Part shown: in pieces, positions 14,476 through 25,265 of the stretch
Layout: every line of letters begins with the position of its first letter
How positions within the stretch are numbered: position 1 is the stretch's first letter
DNA from: Staphylococcus epidermidis
Lineage (GTDB): Bacteria > Bacillota > Bacilli > Staphylococcales > Staphylococcaceae
DNA: 64,000 bases
Reading direction: 5' to 3'
Assembly (NCBI RefSeq): GCF_006742205.1
Contig: NZ_AP019721.1
Location: 1-64,000, forward strand
Made by a program: the position numbers and the translations under genes
The notes under the pieces: generated by a model
Database searches by the model: none
The model's input: the letters and a program-made list of their open reading frames with translations, nothing else
What the model was told of the DNA's origin: nothing

Positions 14476-15169
14476 ATGACTCACCTTACGTTTAAACAAG
14501 GTGTGAAAGAGTGTATTCCCACGTTACTTGGTTATGCTAGTGTAGGACTATCGTTTGGAATTGTGGCAGTCTCCCAAAATTTCAGTGTTTTAGAAATTAT
14601 TTTATTGTGTCTGATTATTTATGCTGGTGCAGCCCAATTTATTATTTGTACATTAGTGATTGCAGGCACCCCTATTTCTGCAATTGTGCTTACAACACTT
14701 ATCGTTAACTCTCGAATGTTCTTATTAAGTATGACTTTAACACCTAATTATAAGCAATATGGATTTTGGAATAGGGTAGGGCTTGGAACGTTATTAACAG
14801 ATGAAACTTTTGGCGTTGCTATAACACCATATGTTAAAGGTGAAAAAATTAACGATCGATGGCTACACGGACTAAATATTACTGCTTACTTATTTTGGAC
14901 TGTTTCCTGTGTAATCGGTGCCATTTTCGGAGAGTATATTTCAAATCCTGATGCGCTTGGCCTAGACTTTGCCATTACCGCAATGTTTATTTTTTTTATG
15001 TATATCTCAATTTGAAGGGATTAAGAAATCACGATTGAGAATATATATTGTACTCATTGTATTTGTGATTGTGATGATGCTTCTTCTAAGTTCAATTCTA
15101 CCTTCATACGTAGCAATTTTAATAGCCGCAATTGTTGCTGCATTGTTAGGGGTGGTGATGGACAAATGA
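14476..15169 (+). pseudogene. azlC: Branched-chain amino acid exporter subunit AzlC, frameshifted
   Basis: AzlC is the large membrane subunit of the AzlCD branched-chain amino acid exporter. Residues 1-175 read normally with several membrane segments (GYASVGLSFGI, IIYAGAAQFI, NSRMFLLSM, LLTDETFGV). The frame then breaks in a run of eight T at 14990-14997 and stops at 15015. Dropping one T restores FISQFEGIKKS-type sequence in the other frame to the stop at 15169, which overlaps azlD by 4 bp. The repaired protein would be 230 aa, the family length. The cause could be a real null, slippage-based phase variation or a homopolymer sequencing error. Confidence 0.8.
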
Positions 15170-15495
15170 CGACAGATTTACATACATTAGTACTTATTAT
15201 TTTATGTGGCGTGGTCACATTACTCATTAGAGTTATTCCATTTGTTATGATATCGCGTGTCAACTTACTAGCAATTGTAATTAAATGGCTTTCTTTTATT
15301 CCTATCACTTTATTTACAGCTCTTATTATAGATGGTGTAATTCAACAACATGATCATGCATTTGGTTATACGCTTAATTTACCTTATATTATTGCAATCG
15401 TGCCAACTGTGATGCTCGCTATTTTCACACGTAGTCTAACAGTGACAATTCTCGTAGGTATATTTGTCATTGTTTGCTTACGTTTAATCTTTTAA
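15166..15495 (+). CDS. azlD: Branched-chain amino acid exporter small subunit AzlD
   Basis: This 109-aa membrane protein has four hydrophobic segments and is the partner of AzlC in export of branched-chain amino acids and analogues. Its start overlaps the repaired azlC stop (ATGA), showing translational coupling. If azlC is truly broken, translation stops 150 nt upstream, and azlD may be poorly translated and without its partner. Confidence 0.88.
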   Translation: MTTDLHTLVLIILCGVVTLLIRVIPFVMISRVNLLAIVIKWLSFIPITLFTALIIDGVIQQHDHAFGYTLNLPYIIAIVPTVMLAIFTRSLTVTILVGIFVIVCLRLIF

Positions 15496-15620
15496 TCTTT
15501 GGAAATCATATCAATTCATTGAACTTACAGAAAAAGTTAGTTAAAATTAAAATAATTAGAAAATTTAGACTATTAGAGACGAAATACATTTCTACATCAC
15601 AATACAATTAAATTACCTAA

Positions 15621-15760
15621 CCTTATTTTGAGAAGCAGAGGGATTTGGCCCGTAGAAGCTTCAGCAACCGACTTTAAATAGCACGGTGCTAATACCAACG
15701 AGCAACTCGAATGATAAGTACGATAAGTGCCTTTACATCATTTGAGTAAGGCACTTTTTT
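15621..15760 (+). promoter_or_regulatory. SAM-I (S-box) riboswitch upstream of metX
   Basis: The leader contains the S-box core: CTTATTTTGAG at the P1 side, GAGGGATTTGGCCC, TCAGCAACC, GGTGCTAATACC and closing GATAAG. It is followed by a terminator at about 15725-15757 (AAGTGCCTTTAC paired with GTAAGGCACTT, then T6). SAM binding should favour the terminator and shut off metX. Confidence 0.93.
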
Positions 15761-15784
15761 AGTTGAAGGAGGTATGGAACTATT

Positions 15785-16753
15785 ATGACGAATTACACGG
15801 TTAATACATTAGAACTAGGTGAGTTTATAACTGAATCTGGTGAAACGATTGATCATTTACGTCTACGTTATGAACATGTAGGACTTCCTGGTCAACCCCT
15901 TGTAGTTGTTTGTCATGCACTTACTGGCAATCATTTAACATACGGTACGGATGCGCAACCTGGCTGGTGGCGAGAAATCATTGATGGTGGCTACATTCCA
16001 GTTCATGATTATCAATTTCTTACATTCAATGTCATTGGAAGTCCATTTGGTTCGAGTTCTAAATTAAATGATGACAACTTCCCAGAATATTTAACATTGA
16101 GGGATATCGTTAGAGCTATTGAGTTAGGTATACAAGCATTAGAATTTAAGAAGATTAATATTCTCATTGGAGGCAGTTTAGGTGGCATGCAAGCGATGGA
16201 ATTGCTTTATAATCGTCAATTCGAGGTGGAAAAAGCAATCATATTAGCCGCTACTGATAAAACGTCCTCCTATAGTCGTGCTTTTAACGAGATTGCAAGA
16301 CAAGCTATACATATAGGTGGTAAAGAAGGTTTAAGTATCGCACGTCAACTCGGCTTCCTCACGTATCGATCGTCTAAAAGTTATGATCAACGTTTTACAC
16401 CAGATGAAGTAGTGAGCTATCAACAACATCAAGGTGATAAGTTCAAAGAATATTTCGATTTAAATTGTTATTTAACACTGCTAGACGTCTTAGATAGTCA
16501 TCATTTAGATAGAGGGAGAGATGATGTTGATGAAGTCTTTCAATCGTTGGAAACGAAAGTACTAACTATGGGCTTTATTGATGATTTACTTTATCCTGAT
16601 GATCAAGTAAGAGCTTTAGGAGAACGTTTTAAATATCATCGTCATTTCTTCGTACCAGATAATGTTGGACATGATGGTTTTCTTCTAAATTTTAATGATT
16701 GGGCGCCTAATTTATATCATTTCTTAAATCTGAAACAATTCCGACGTAAATAG
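15785..16753 (+). CDS. metX: Homoserine O-acetyltransferase family protein
   Basis: An alpha/beta hydrolase of 322 aa that acetylates L-homoserine with acetyl-CoA in methionine synthesis. Visible motifs are CHALTGN (oxyanion region), the nucleophile S131 in GGSLGGMQ, the acid in FIDDLLYP near 263, and the C-terminal histidine in NVGHDGFL near 300. A strong GAAGGAGGT precedes the ATG. The SAM-I riboswitch upstream fits a methionine gene. Family members can use succinyl-CoA instead; acetyl preference is inferred from annotated staphylococcal relatives. Confidence 0.9.
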   Translation: MTNYTVNTLELGEFITESGETIDHLRLRYEHVGLPGQPLVVVCHALTGNHLTYGTDAQPGWWREIIDGGYIPVHDYQFLTFNVIGSPFGSSSKLNDDNFPEYLTLRDIVRAIELGIQALEFKKINILIGGSLGGMQAMELLYNRQFEVEKAIILAATDKTSSYSRAFNEIARQAIHIGGKEGLSIARQLGFLTYRSSKSYDQRFTPDEVVSYQQHQGDKFKEYFDLNCYLTLLDVLDSHHLDRGRDDVDEVFQSLETKVLTMGFIDDLLYPDDQVRALGERFKYHRHFFVPDNVGHDGFLLNFNDWAPNLYHFLNLKQFRRK

Positions 16754-17015
16754 GAAAGTTTTATAATAGAACAAAATCCCCATGAGCACGCATAAGAAAT
16801 ACTAAACAGTGCAGAGTAGGTAAATTTTTCTTTGGAATAAGATAAGTATTATTTGGCATAAAAATAGTCCTACAGAAGATTATATAAGCAAAGCATATTT
16901 CATATGTCGTACTTATGCATAACCTGTCACTGGTAGTATGACTTTACTTTATTGTTAAATTTTAGCAAAGAGGTTAAAATAGGAGTTATAGTCAAAAAGT
17001 ATGGGAGTGGCGTAT

Positions 17016-17927
17016 GTGTTTTCAAAAATACAACCTAAAGCAACTATTTTAGCAATTATTTCATTATTAGTAGTCGCTTTAGTAACACATGTATTACCTG
17101 TTCTCGGCTTGATTTTATGTTTATTTGCAACGATTCCCGGTATTGTTTTATGGAATCGTTCCATACAATCATTCGGAATTAGCGCATTAGTAACAGTTGT
17201 ACTTACAACATTATTAGGTAATACATTTGTCTTAAGTATGATGGTCTTAATCTTATTATTAAGTGCGATTATTGGACAATTACTTAAGGAAAGAACATCT
17301 AAAGAACGAATTCTTTATATTTCAACAGCTTCATTAAGTTTAGTTACACTTATTGGATGGATGTTATTACAAACATTCGATAAAATCCCGACGGCAGCTG
17401 TATTAATTAAGCCTTTTAAAAATGCAATGCATCAGGCTTTCTTAACAAGTGGAATCGATTCAAACTATAGACAGATTCTTGAGGAAAGTTTCCGACAAAT
17501 GACGGTCCAACTCCCTAGTTTTCTAATTATAGTTATTTTCATTTTTGTCTTAATTAATCTGATTATTACATTTCCAATTTTACGCAAATTTAAAGTAGCA
17601 ACACCTATTTTTAAACCTTTATTCGCATGGCAAATGAGCCGTAATTTACTATGGTTTTATCTTATAGTACTTATTTGTGTCATGATTGCAAGTGAACCAA
17701 GTACGTTCCAAAGCATCGTGTTAAACTTTGATGTTGTGTTATCATTAGTGATGTACATCCAAGGATTAAGTGTCATTCACTTCTTTGGTAAAGCTAAAAG
17801 ATGGCCGAACTTCGCAACAATTCTTGTTATGGTAGTAGGGACACTTCTTACACCGGCAACGCATATTGTTGGATTACTTGGGGTAATTGATTTATGTATT
17901 AATTTAAAGAAAATAATAAAAAAATGA
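17016..17927 (+). CDS. DUF2232 (YybS-like) membrane protein
   Basis: A polytopic membrane protein of about 303 aa with seven or eight hydrophobic segments, member of the DUF2232/YybS family. The gene always sits before gdpP in staphylococci and bacilli. Its function is unknown; co-location suggests a link to envelope or c-di-AMP biology. The start is placed at the GTG at 17016 because GGGAGTGG lies 5-6 nt upstream. The ATG at 17001 has its nearest Shine-Dalgarno (AGGAG) about 17 nt away, which is too far. The gap to gdpP is 28 nt, so they are probably co-transcribed. Confidence 0.85.
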   Translation: MFSKIQPKATILAIISLLVVALVTHVLPVLGLILCLFATIPGIVLWNRSIQSFGISALVTVVLTTLLGNTFVLSMMVLILLLSAIIGQLLKERTSKERILYISTASLSLVTLIGWMLLQTFDKIPTAAVLIKPFKNAMHQAFLTSGIDSNYRQILEESFRQMTVQLPSFLIIVIFIFVLINLIITFPILRKFKVATPIFKPLFAWQMSRNLLWFYLIVLICVMIASEPSTFQSIVLNFDVVLSLVMYIQGLSVIHFFGKAKRWPNFATILVMVVGTLLTPATHIVGLLGVIDLCINLKKIIKK

Positions 17928-17955
17928 TGATTAAAAAGTGATTAGAGGTGGAAGA

Positions 17956-19923
17956 ATGAACCGTCAATCCACTAAAAAAGCTTTGCTCATACCGTTTATT
18001 TTAATGGTACTCACTGCCATAGCACTTGTCGTCGTGTGGTTTATTTTTAACCAATTAGTAGCAGGTATTGCTACAGCTATACTCATTGTGATGATTATTA
18101 TTAGTGGCGTGTTATTGAGAAAAGCATTTCTAAAAATGGATAGTTATGTGGATGATTTAAGTGGTCACATCTCGGCAAGTAGTAACAAGGCGATTAAGCA
18201 CTTGCCTATAGGGATGATTGTGTTAGATGAAGATAATCACATTGAGTGGATGAACCAATTTATGACAGATCACATTGAAACGAATGTGATTTCTGAAAAT
18301 GTCAATGAAGTCTTCCCTAACATATTAAAACAACTGGAAAAAGTTCAAGAAGTAGAAATAGAAAACAACAATTATTACTATCATGTACGATATTCAGAAA
18401 ACGAGCATTGTTTATACTTCTTTGATATGACTGAAACTGAACGTACAAATGAACTATATGAAGATTCCAAGCCGATTATTGCAACAATATTTTTAGATAA
18501 TTACGATGAAATCACTCAAAATATGAACGATACACAACGTTCTGAAATTAACTCTATGGTGACACGTGTGATTAGTCGTTGGGCACAAGATTACAATATT
18601 TACTTCAAACGTTACAACTCAGATCAATTTGTAGCTTACTTTAACCAAAAAATATTGGCTGAACTAGAAGATTCTAATTTTGAAATCTTAAGCCAATTAA
18701 GAGAGAAGAGTGTGGGTTACCGCGCACAACTAACATTAAGTATTGGTGTAGGTGAAGGCACGGAGAACCTTATTGATTTAGGTGAATTATCACAATCTGG
18801 TTTAGACCTCGCGTTAGGTCGTGGTGGTGACCAAGTTGCAATTAAGAATATGAACGGCAATGTAAGATTCTATGGTGGTAAGACTGACCCTATGGAAAAA
18901 CGTACGCGTGTACGTGCTCGTGTGATTTCACATGCCCTCAAAGATATTCTTACTGAAGGCGATAAAGTTATCGTTATGGGACATAAGCGACCAGATTTAG
19001 ATGCTATAGGTGCAGCTATCGGAGTTTCGCGCTTTGCATCAATGAATAATTTAGAGGCATTTATCGTTCTTAATGATTCTGATATTGATCCGACATTACG
19101 TCGTGTTATGGATGAGATTGATAAGAAACCGGAACTAAAAGAACGCTTTGTAACATCGGATGAGGCTTGGGATATGATGACTTCTAAGACGACTGTCGTT
19201 GTTGTAGATACACATAAACCTGAAATGGTCTTAGATGAAAATGTCTTAAATAAAGCAAATCGCAAAGTAGTCATTGATCATCATAGACGTGGCGAAAGCT
19301 TTATTTCAAATCCATTACTTGTGTATATGGAACCTTACGCTAGCTCAACTGCTGAGCTCGTAACGGAATTACTAGAATATCAACCAACTGAACAGAGATT
19401 GACTCGTTTAGAATCAACTGTCATGTATGCAGGTATTATAGTAGATACAAGAAACTTTACGTTAAGAACAGGTTCCAGAACATTTGATGCCGCAAGTTAT
19501 TTGCGTGCACATGGCGCTGATACAATCTTAACGCAGCATTTCTTAAAAGATGATGTCGATACGTATATCAATCGTTCAGAATTGATAAGAACAGTTAAGA
19601 TACAAGATCAAGGTGTAGCCATTGCACATGGTTCAGATGATAAAATTTATCATCCTGTAACGGTTGCACAAGCTGCCGATGAGTTGTTAAGTTTAGAAGG
19701 CATTGAAGCATCTTATGTAGTAGCTAAACGTGAAGACAACCTGATTGGTATCTCAGCACGTTCTTTAGGTTCCATAAATGTTCAATTAACAATGGAAGCG
19801 TTAGGTGGCGGTGGCCATCTGACAAATGCTGCGACACAAATAAAAGGTGCGACAATAGATGAAGCAATAGAACAATTACAACAAGCAATTACAGAACAAA
19901 TGAGTAGGAGTGAAGACGCATGA
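17956..19923 (+). CDS. gdpP: Cyclic-di-AMP phosphodiesterase GdpP
   Basis: GdpP degrades c-di-AMP to pApA and so controls osmolyte uptake, envelope stress and beta-lactam tolerance. The 655-aa product has two N-terminal membrane helices (about 10-55), a PAS-like domain (about 65-150), a degenerate GGDEF domain (about 170-300) and a DHH/DHHA1 hydrolase domain. The metal-binding motifs are [11 protein letters not shown] near 343 and VIDHHRRGE near 440; the DHHA1 motif [10 protein letters not shown] is near 620. ATG at 17956 follows GAGGTGG. The stop overlaps rplI by 4 bp. No truncation of the kind selected by beta-lactams is present. Confidence 0.95.
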   Translation: MNRQSTKKALLIPFILMVLTAIALVVVWFIFNQLVAGIATAILIVMIIISGVLLRKAFLKMDSYVDDLSGHISASSNKAIKHLPIGMIVLDEDNHIEWMNQFMTDHIETNVISENVNEVFPNILKQLEKVQEVEIENNNYYYHVRYSENEHCLYFFDMTETERTNELYEDSKPIIATIFLDNYDEITQNMNDTQRSEINSMVTRVISRWAQDYNIYFKRYNSDQFVAYFNQKILAELEDSNFEILSQLREKSVGYRAQLTLSIGVGEGTENLIDLGELSQSGLDLALGRGGDQVAIKNMNGNVRFYGGKTDPMEKRTRVRARVISHALKDILTEGDKVIVMGHKRPDLDAIGAAIGVSRFASMNNLEAFIVLNDSDIDPTLRRVMDEIDKKPELKERFVTSDEAWDMMTSKTTVVVVDTHKPEMVLDENVLNKANRKVVIDHHRRGESFISNPLLVYMEPYASSTAELVTELLEYQPTEQRLTRLESTVMYAGIIVDTRNFTLRTGSRTFDAASYLRAHGADTILTQHFLKDDVDTYINRSELIRTVKIQDQGVAIAHGSDDKIYHPVTVAQAADELLSLEGIEASYVVAKREDNLIGISARSLGSINVQLTMEALGGGGHLTNAATQIKGATIDEAIEQLQQAITEQMSRSEDA

Positions 19924-20366
19924 AAGTAATTTTCACACAAGATGTTAAAGGTAAAGGTAAAAAAGGCGAAGTTAAAGATGTACCAGTAGGTTACGCAAAT
20001 AACTTCTTACTTAAAAATAAATATGCTGTAGAAGCAACTCCTGGTAACTTAAAACAATTAGAACAACAAAATAAACGTGCCGAAGCAGATAGACAACAAG
20101 AAATCGATGATGCAAAAGCACTTAAAGAACAGTTAAAAGATATCGAAGTTGAAGTATCAGCTAAAACAGGTGAAGGCGGCAAACTATTTGGTTCAATCAG
20201 TACGAAACAAATTGCCGAAGCACTAAAAAAACAACATGATATTAAAATCGACAAACGTAAAATGGACTTACCGCATGGTATTCATGCACTAGGATATACT
20301 AATGTTCCAGTGAAATTAGACAAAGAAGTCGAAGGTACAATCCGTGTGCACACTGTAGAACAATAA
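19920..20366 (+). CDS. rplI: 50S ribosomal protein L9
   Basis: bL9 is an elongated ribosomal protein that binds 23S rRNA and helps frame maintenance. At 148 aa it shows the N-terminal [17 protein letters not shown] fold with [13 protein letters not shown], a long charged connecting helix (about 40-75), and the C-terminal domain. It starts within the gdpP stop codon and probably depends on upstream translation. Confidence 0.97.
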   Translation: MKVIFTQDVKGKGKKGEVKDVPVGYANNFLLKNKYAVEATPGNLKQLEQQNKRAEADRQQEIDDAKALKEQLKDIEVEVSAKTGEGGKLFGSISTKQIAEALKKQHDIKIDKRKMDLPHGIHALGYTNVPVKLDKEVEGTIRVHTVEQ

Positions 20367-20536
20367 TTTAAAGATATGACGCGAGGATAGTACATGATTA
20401 CTATTATAGGTGCAATTATATAAGATGTATGACTTATACAATTTGTTAACCTCTGAAATATCTGTAGTGTATCTCGTGACAATATCAGATGACGATAAAA
20501 TAAAAGATGGATTGAAATAAGAGGTGTAAGTAGATA

Positions 20537-21937
20537 ATGGATGGAATGTATGAGCAAAATCAAATGCCACATAGCAATGAAGCTGAACAATCTGTCTTAG
20601 GTGCCATTATTATAGATCCAGAACTCATTAATACTACTCAGGAAGTCTTGCTTCCTGAGTCGTTTTATAGAGGCGCCCATCAACATATTTTTCGAGCAAT
20701 GATGCACCTAAATGAGGATAATAAGGAAATTGATGTTGTCACATTGATGGATCAATTATCAAGTGAAGGTAGCTTGAACGAAGCGGGTGGCCCTCAATAT
20801 CTTGCCGAACTATCGACGAGTGTACCGACAACACGAAACGTTCAGTACTATACGGATATCGTTTTTAAACATGCGTTGAAACGGAAACTTATTCAAACCG
20901 CTGATAGTATAGCGAATGATGGCTATAATGATGAATTAGAATTAGATACGATTTTAAGTGACGCCGAACGACGTATTTTAGAACTATCTTCTACTAGAGA
21001 AAGTGATGGTTTTAAAGATATTAGAGATGTCTTAGGACAGGTATATGAGACCGCAGAAGAACTCGATCAAAATAGTGGTCAAACACCAGGTATTCCAACT
21101 GGTTATCGTGACTTAGATCAAATGACTGCTGGTTTTAACCGTAATGATTTAATCATTCTAGCGGCACGTCCTTCAGTAGGTAAGACTGCCTTTGCCTTAA
21201 ATATTGCGCAAAAGGTTGCCACACATGAAGATATGTATACTGTCGGTATTTTCTCACTTGAGATGGGCGCCGACCAATTAGCAACACGTATGATTTGTAG
21301 TTCTGGTAACGTTGATTCCAATCGTTTAAGAACTGGGACGATGACTGAAGAAGATTGGAGTCGCTTTACGATTGCGGTAGGTAAGCTATCACGAACTAAA
21401 ATCTTCATAGACGATACGCCAGGTATCCGTATCAATGATTTACGTTCTAAATGTCGTCGGCTCAAACAAGAGCACGGTCTTGATATGATTGTGATTGATT
21501 ATCTACAATTGATTCAAGGAAGCGGATCACGTTTCTCAGATAACCGTCAACAAGAAGTTTCAGAGATTTCACGTACACTTAAGGCGATTGCACGTGAATT
21601 AGAATGCCCAGTTATTGCACTGAGTCAGTTATCACGTGGCGTTGAACAGCGACAAGACAAACGTCCTATGATGAGTGATATTCGTGAATCTGGGTCTATA
21701 GAACAAGATGCCGACATTGTCGCTTTCTTATATCGTGATGATTATTATAATCGTGGTGAAGGTGATGAAGATGATGACGATGCTGGTTTTGAACCACAGA
21801 CAAATGATGATAACGGTGAAATTGAAATCATCATCGCCAAGCAACGTAACGGTCCAACAGGTACTGTGAAACTTCACTTTATGAAACAATATAATAAATT
21901 TACAGACATTGATTATGCTCATGCAGATATGTCATAA
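20537..21937 (+). CDS. dnaB: Replicative DNA helicase DnaB (DnaC in Bacillus)
   Basis: This is the hexameric fork helicase. The 466-aa protein has the N-terminal primase-interacting domain (about 1-150) and a RecA-like C-terminal domain with Walker A ARPSVGKTAF near 215, Walker B VIDYLQLI near 315, and the arginine region SDIRESGSIEQDAD near 380. An acidic insert (GEGDEDDDDAG) near 418 is typical of staphylococci. The start follows GAGGTG. It is probably expressed with the gdpP-rplI group. Confidence 0.97.
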   Translation: MDGMYEQNQMPHSNEAEQSVLGAIIIDPELINTTQEVLLPESFYRGAHQHIFRAMMHLNEDNKEIDVVTLMDQLSSEGSLNEAGGPQYLAELSTSVPTTRNVQYYTDIVFKHALKRKLIQTADSIANDGYNDELELDTILSDAERRILELSSTRESDGFKDIRDVLGQVYETAEELDQNSGQTPGIPTGYRDLDQMTAGFNRNDLIILAARPSVGKTAFALNIAQKVATHEDMYTVGIFSLEMGADQLATRMICSSGNVDSNRLRTGTMTEEDWSRFTIAVGKLSRTKIFIDDTPGIRINDLRSKCRRLKQEHGLDMIVIDYLQLIQGSGSRFSDNRQQEVSEISRTLKAIARELECPVIALSQLSRGVEQRQDKRPMMSDIRESGSIEQDADIVAFLYRDDYYNRGEGDEDDDDAGFEPQTNDDNGEIEIIIAKQRNGPTGTVKLHFMKQYNKFTDIDYAHADMS

Positions 21938-21948
21938 AAAATATTTTT

Positions 21949-21990
21949 CCGTACAATAATTGTTGTAAACTGTTTATTGTACGGTTTTTA
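21949..21990 (+). terminator. Terminator after dnaB
   Basis: CCGTACAATAATTG pairs with the facing TTTATTGTACGG, followed by TTTTTAT. Confidence 0.8.
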
Positions 21991-22118
21991 TTTTGTTTTT
22001 CTCTTTTAAAAATGTTGGAAGTATGTGTATATGTTTTACTTAGATGTCCTTTGAATAACTGTCATAGAAACGTTTGAAAGTGATTTTGCACAGAAAAAAT
22101 ACTGAAAGATGATGCGTT

Positions 22119-22142
22119 ATCGAACGCTAATTAATGTTCGAT
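22119..22142 (+). promoter_or_regulatory. PurR-box-like dyad upstream of purA
   Basis: ATCGAAC and its perfect complement GTTCGAT are separated by 10 nt, about 75 nt before the purA start. CGAA-containing dyads are typical of PurR operators in Gram-positives, and purA is a known PurR target. Confidence 0.6.
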
Positions 22143-22215
22143 TTTTATTTGCAAATTCAAAATCATATTGGTAAAATACCTAGTGGTTAAACGAGAAAAA
22201 CTTGGAGGTGCTCAT

Positions 22216-23499
22216 ATGTCATCAATCGTAGTAGTTGGGACACAATGGGGAGACGAAGGTAAAGGTAAAATAACAGACTTTTTAGCAGAGCAAGCAGACG
22301 TAATTGCTAGATTTTCTGGTGGTAACAATGCGGGACATACGATTCAATTCGGTGGAGAAACTTACAAATTACACTTAGTGCCATCAGGCATCTTTTATAA
22401 AGATAAATTAGCAGTAATCGGTAACGGTGTAGTTGTAGATCCAGTCGCATTATTAAAAGAACTAGATGGGTTAAATGAACGTGGTATTTCAACTGACAAT
22501 CTACGCATCTCAAATCGCGCACAAGTCATTTTACCTTATCACCTAGCTCAAGACGAATATGAAGAACGTCGTCGTGGCGATAATAAAATTGGTACAACGA
22601 AAAAAGGTATCGGCCCAGCATACGTAGATAAAGCACAACGAATCGGTATTCGCATGGCAGACTTATTAGAAAAGGAAACATTCGAACGCCGACTTAAAGA
22701 AAATATTGAATATAAAAACGCATACTTTAAAGGCATGTTTAACGAAACTTGTCCAACATTCGATGAAATCTTTGACGAATATTATGCTGCAGGTCAACGT
22801 TTAAAAGACTATGTGACAGACACAGCTAAAATTTTAGACGATGCAAATGTGGCTGATGAAAAGGTATTATTCGAAGGTGCACAAGGTGTCATGTTAGATA
22901 TCGACCATGGTACATATCCATTCGTTACATCTAGTAATCCAGTTGCAGGTAACGTTACAGTAGGTACAGGTGTTGGCCCTACATCAGTGTCTAAAGTGAT
23001 TGGTGTATGTAAATCATATACATCTCGTGTAGGTGACGGTCCATTCCCAACTGAACTTTTTGATGAAGATGGCCACCATATTAGAGAAGTGGGTCGTGAA
23101 TATGGTACAACTACTGGACGTCCACGTCGTGTAGGTTGGTTCGACTCAGTTGTATTACGTCATTCACGTCGTGTAAGTGGTATCACAGATCTTTCAATTA
23201 ACTCAATCGACGTTTTAACAGGATTAGACACAGTTAAAATTTGTACTGCTTACGAATTAGATGGTGAAAAAATTACTGAATACCCAGCAAACTTAGATCA
23301 ATTAAGACGTTGTAAACCTATCTTCGAAGAGCTTCCAGGTTGGACTGAAGACATTACAGGTTGTCGTAGTTTAGATGAACTTCCTGAGAATGCACGTAAT
23401 TACTTAGAGCGTATTTCAGAATTATGCGGTGTCCATATTTCAATCTTCTCAGTAGGTCCAGACCGCGAACAAACGAATTTATTAGAGCAACTTTGGTAG
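22216..23499 (+). CDS. purA: Adenylosuccinate synthetase
   Basis: PurA joins IMP and aspartate with GTP to form adenylosuccinate, the first committed step to AMP. ATG at 22216 follows GGAGGTG and gives 427 aa, the family length. The N-terminal GTP-binding signature is [11 protein letters not shown] (near 10), with the catalytic GNNAGHT near 38 and the switch KKGIGPAY near 125. C-terminal GTP contacts are near 415 (SVGPDREQT). A PurR-box-like dyad lies upstream and a terminator follows. Confidence 0.97.
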   Translation: MSSIVVVGTQWGDEGKGKITDFLAEQADVIARFSGGNNAGHTIQFGGETYKLHLVPSGIFYKDKLAVIGNGVVVDPVALLKELDGLNERGISTDNLRISNRAQVILPYHLAQDEYEERRRGDNKIGTTKKGIGPAYVDKAQRIGIRMADLLEKETFERRLKENIEYKNAYFKGMFNETCPTFDEIFDEYYAAGQRLKDYVTDTAKILDDANVADEKVLFEGAQGVMLDIDHGTYPFVTSSNPVAGNVTVGTGVGPTSVSKVIGVCKSYTSRVGDGPFPTELFDEDGHHIREVGREYGTTTGRPRRVGWFDSVVLRHSRRVSGITDLSINSIDVLTGLDTVKICTAYELDGEKITEYPANLDQLRRCKPIFEELPGWTEDITGCRSLDELPENARNYLERISELCGVHISIFSVGPDREQTNLLEQLW

Positions 23500-23650
23500 A
23501 ATAAAACGTTAAGAAAGCATGTGAGTTTTGTTTAATTAGAGCATTGAACGCATTGAACGAAATGATTAACATTATTCTTAGTGCTATATGCATGAATGTA
23601 AAAAAGCTTTTTAACTCATATCTATCAATATTTGCAGTGAATCATATTTA

Positions 23651-23689
23651 AACAGGCGGCCACAACTTAATGGTCGCCTGTTATTTATT
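23651..23689 (+). terminator. Terminator downstream of purA
   Basis: AACAGGCGGCCA pairs with TGGTCGCCTGTT and is followed by ATTTATTTT. It lies 150 nt after purA; no gene is seen between. Confidence 0.75.
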
Positions 23690-23691
23690 TT

Positions 23692-23741
23692 GGAGTAGGA
23701 CAATGATTCTCAATCTCCTTTTGTCCTACTCCAGTTTTATT
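23692..23741. repeat. GGAGTAGGAC hairpin
   Basis: GGAGTAGGACAA faces TTGTCCTACTCC across a 24-nt loop, followed by TTTTATTTT. It resembles intergenic GGAC-type repeats common in staphylococci and may also act as a second terminator. The spacer 23742-23873 holds nothing else visible. Confidence 0.5.
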
Positions 23742-23873
23742 TTAAAATAGCAATTTGAAATTAGTTTTGAATGAAATCAACGGTTTTATTCTTCTCCACA
23801 GTAAGCTTCATAGTATGATTGTGTTGGTTGATTAACGAACCAAAAATATTATTAAATTTATGTAAAAAATATC

Positions 23874-23903
23874 TTGTCATCAAAAGTAGAGCTATGCTAT
23901 AAT
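23874..23903 (+). promoter_or_regulatory. Promoter of the tRNA-Glu/tRNA-Asp unit
   Basis: TTGTCA at 23874-23879 and TATAAT at 23898-23903 are spaced by 18 bp and lie 20 nt before tRNA-Glu. Confidence 0.8.
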
Positions 23904-23922
23904 CTATCTTGTGCTTAAGAAC

Positions 23923-23997
23923 GGCTCCTTGGTCAAGCGGTTAAGACACCGCCCTTTCACGGCGGTAACACGGGTTCGAGTCCCGTAGGAGTCACCA
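23923..23997 (+). tRNA. tRNA-Glu (TTC anticodon)
   Basis: A full cloverleaf: acceptor GGCTCCT pairs with AGGAGTC, the anticodon stem CCGCC/GGCGG encloses CTTTCAC with TTC, and the T-loop GTTCGAG is present. The CCA end is encoded. The gene is 75 nt with CCA. Confidence 0.97.
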
Positions 23998-24002
23998 TTC
24001 TA

Positions 24003-24075
24003 GGTCCCGTAGTGTAGCGGTTAACACGCCTGCCTGTCACGCAGGAGATCGCGGGTTCGATTCCCGTCGGGACCG
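24003..24075 (+). tRNA. tRNA-Asp (GTC anticodon)
   Basis: Acceptor GGTCCCG pairs with CGGGACC followed by discriminator G; the anticodon loop CTGTCAC has GTC; the T-loop is GTTCGAT. No CCA is encoded, so it must be added by the nucleotidyltransferase. It lies 5 nt after tRNA-Glu in one transcript. Confidence 0.97.
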
Positions 24076-24078
24076 TAT

Positions 24079-24107
24079 TGCCTACCCAATAGGGTAGGCA
24101 TTTTTTT
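24079..24107 (+). terminator. Terminator of the tRNA unit
   Basis: TGCCTACCC pairs with GGGTAGGCA around a 4-nt loop, followed by T7. Confidence 0.93.
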
Positions 24108-24551
24108 ATGCTTTTTTACATACAACATTGTACCTTCACTTTACTAATCTTTCTGATTCACATTACCTACTTTATTTAACATGCAATGAAAACTTAATAT
24201 TCCTATACATGCTTATATTTCTATAATTAAAAATACTGTCATTACGGCACTTTTGACATATACGAAAACGATAAAATATGATGATAAACCTAAACAAAAG
24301 CGTCAAGCATATTGCAAAAGTCTAACTTATTTTGCGGAACTGTATTTCAATGGTAAAATTATAAATAATATTATTCTATAATTTTAAATACTAAAATAGA
24401 ATTAACCGTTCATAAATGGTAAATTATATAATAGGTAGCTATATGTTATATAGAGAACAGAATAATAATGAAGCACTTCGAAAATTTGATATAACATTAG
24501 CAATGTAAACGAACGGAAGAACTACACTTTGAGAAAAGAGGTTTATAATAT
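24108..24551 (+). promoter_or_regulatory. Upstream region of walR
   Basis: No gene is seen in this AT-rich 440-bp region. A TATAAT at 24427-24432 and a TAAAAT near 24354 are -10 candidates for walR; neither has a strong -35. The walR RBS AAAGAGG lies about 12 nt before the ATG. Confidence 0.35.
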
Positions 24552-25253
24552 ATGGCTAGAAAAGTTGTTGTAGTTGACGATGAAAAACCAATTGCTGATA
24601 TTTTAGAATTTAATTTAAAAAAAGAAGGTTACGACGTATATTGCGCTTATGACGGTAATGACGCAGTAGATTTAATCTATGAAGAAGAACCAGATATCGT
24701 CTTACTTGATATCATGTTACCTGGTAGAGATGGTATGGAAGTATGTCGTGAAGTGCGTAAAAAGTATGAAATGCCGATTATCATGCTGACAGCGAAAGAT
24801 TCTGAAATTGATAAAGTATTAGGCCTTGAATTAGGTGCAGATGATTACGTAACTAAACCATTTAGTACTCGTGAACTCATCGCACGTGTGAAAGCGAACT
24901 TACGCCGTCATTATTCACAACCAGCTCAAGAAGTAAGTGGTGCGACAAATGAAATTACAATTAAAGATATTGTGATTTATCCAGATGCATATTCAATTAA
25001 AAAACGTGGAGAAGACATTGAATTAACGCATCGTGAATTCGAGCTATTCCATTATCTTTCTAAACATATGGGTCAAGTCATGACACGTGAACACTTACTA
25101 CAAACAGTGTGGGGTTACGATTATTTTGGTGATGTTCGTACTGTGGACGTAACAATTCGCCGTTTAAGAGAAAAAATTGAAGATGATCCATCTCATCCAG
25201 AATACATTGTGACACGTAGAGGCGTTGGATACTTCCTCCAACAACATGATTAG
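24552..25253 (+). CDS. walR: Response regulator WalR (YycF)
   Basis: WalR is the essential OmpR-family regulator that activates autolysin and cell-wall turnover genes. The 233-aa protein has a receiver domain with the phosphoacceptor D53 in LLDIMLPG, conserved T and K (TAKD, TKPF), and a C-terminal winged helix (about 130-230). It is the first gene of the wal operon, with walK 12 nt downstream. Confidence 0.97.
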   Translation: MARKVVVVDDEKPIADILEFNLKKEGYDVYCAYDGNDAVDLIYEEEPDIVLLDIMLPGRDGMEVCREVRKKYEMPIIMLTAKDSEIDKVLGLELGADDYVTKPFSTRELIARVKANLRRHYSQPAQEVSGATNEITIKDIVIYPDAYSIKKRGEDIELTHREFELFHYLSKHMGQVMTREHLLQTVWGYDYFGDVRTVDVTIRRLREKIEDDPSHPEYIVTRRGVGYFLQQHD

Positions 25254-25265
25254 AGGGAGCGTCTT

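Noticed and set aside
20282..20590. Two overlapping minus-strand frames (102 and 84 aa) across the rplI-dnaB spacer
   Set aside because: They overlap the ends of two certain genes, have no RBS and low-complexity composition.
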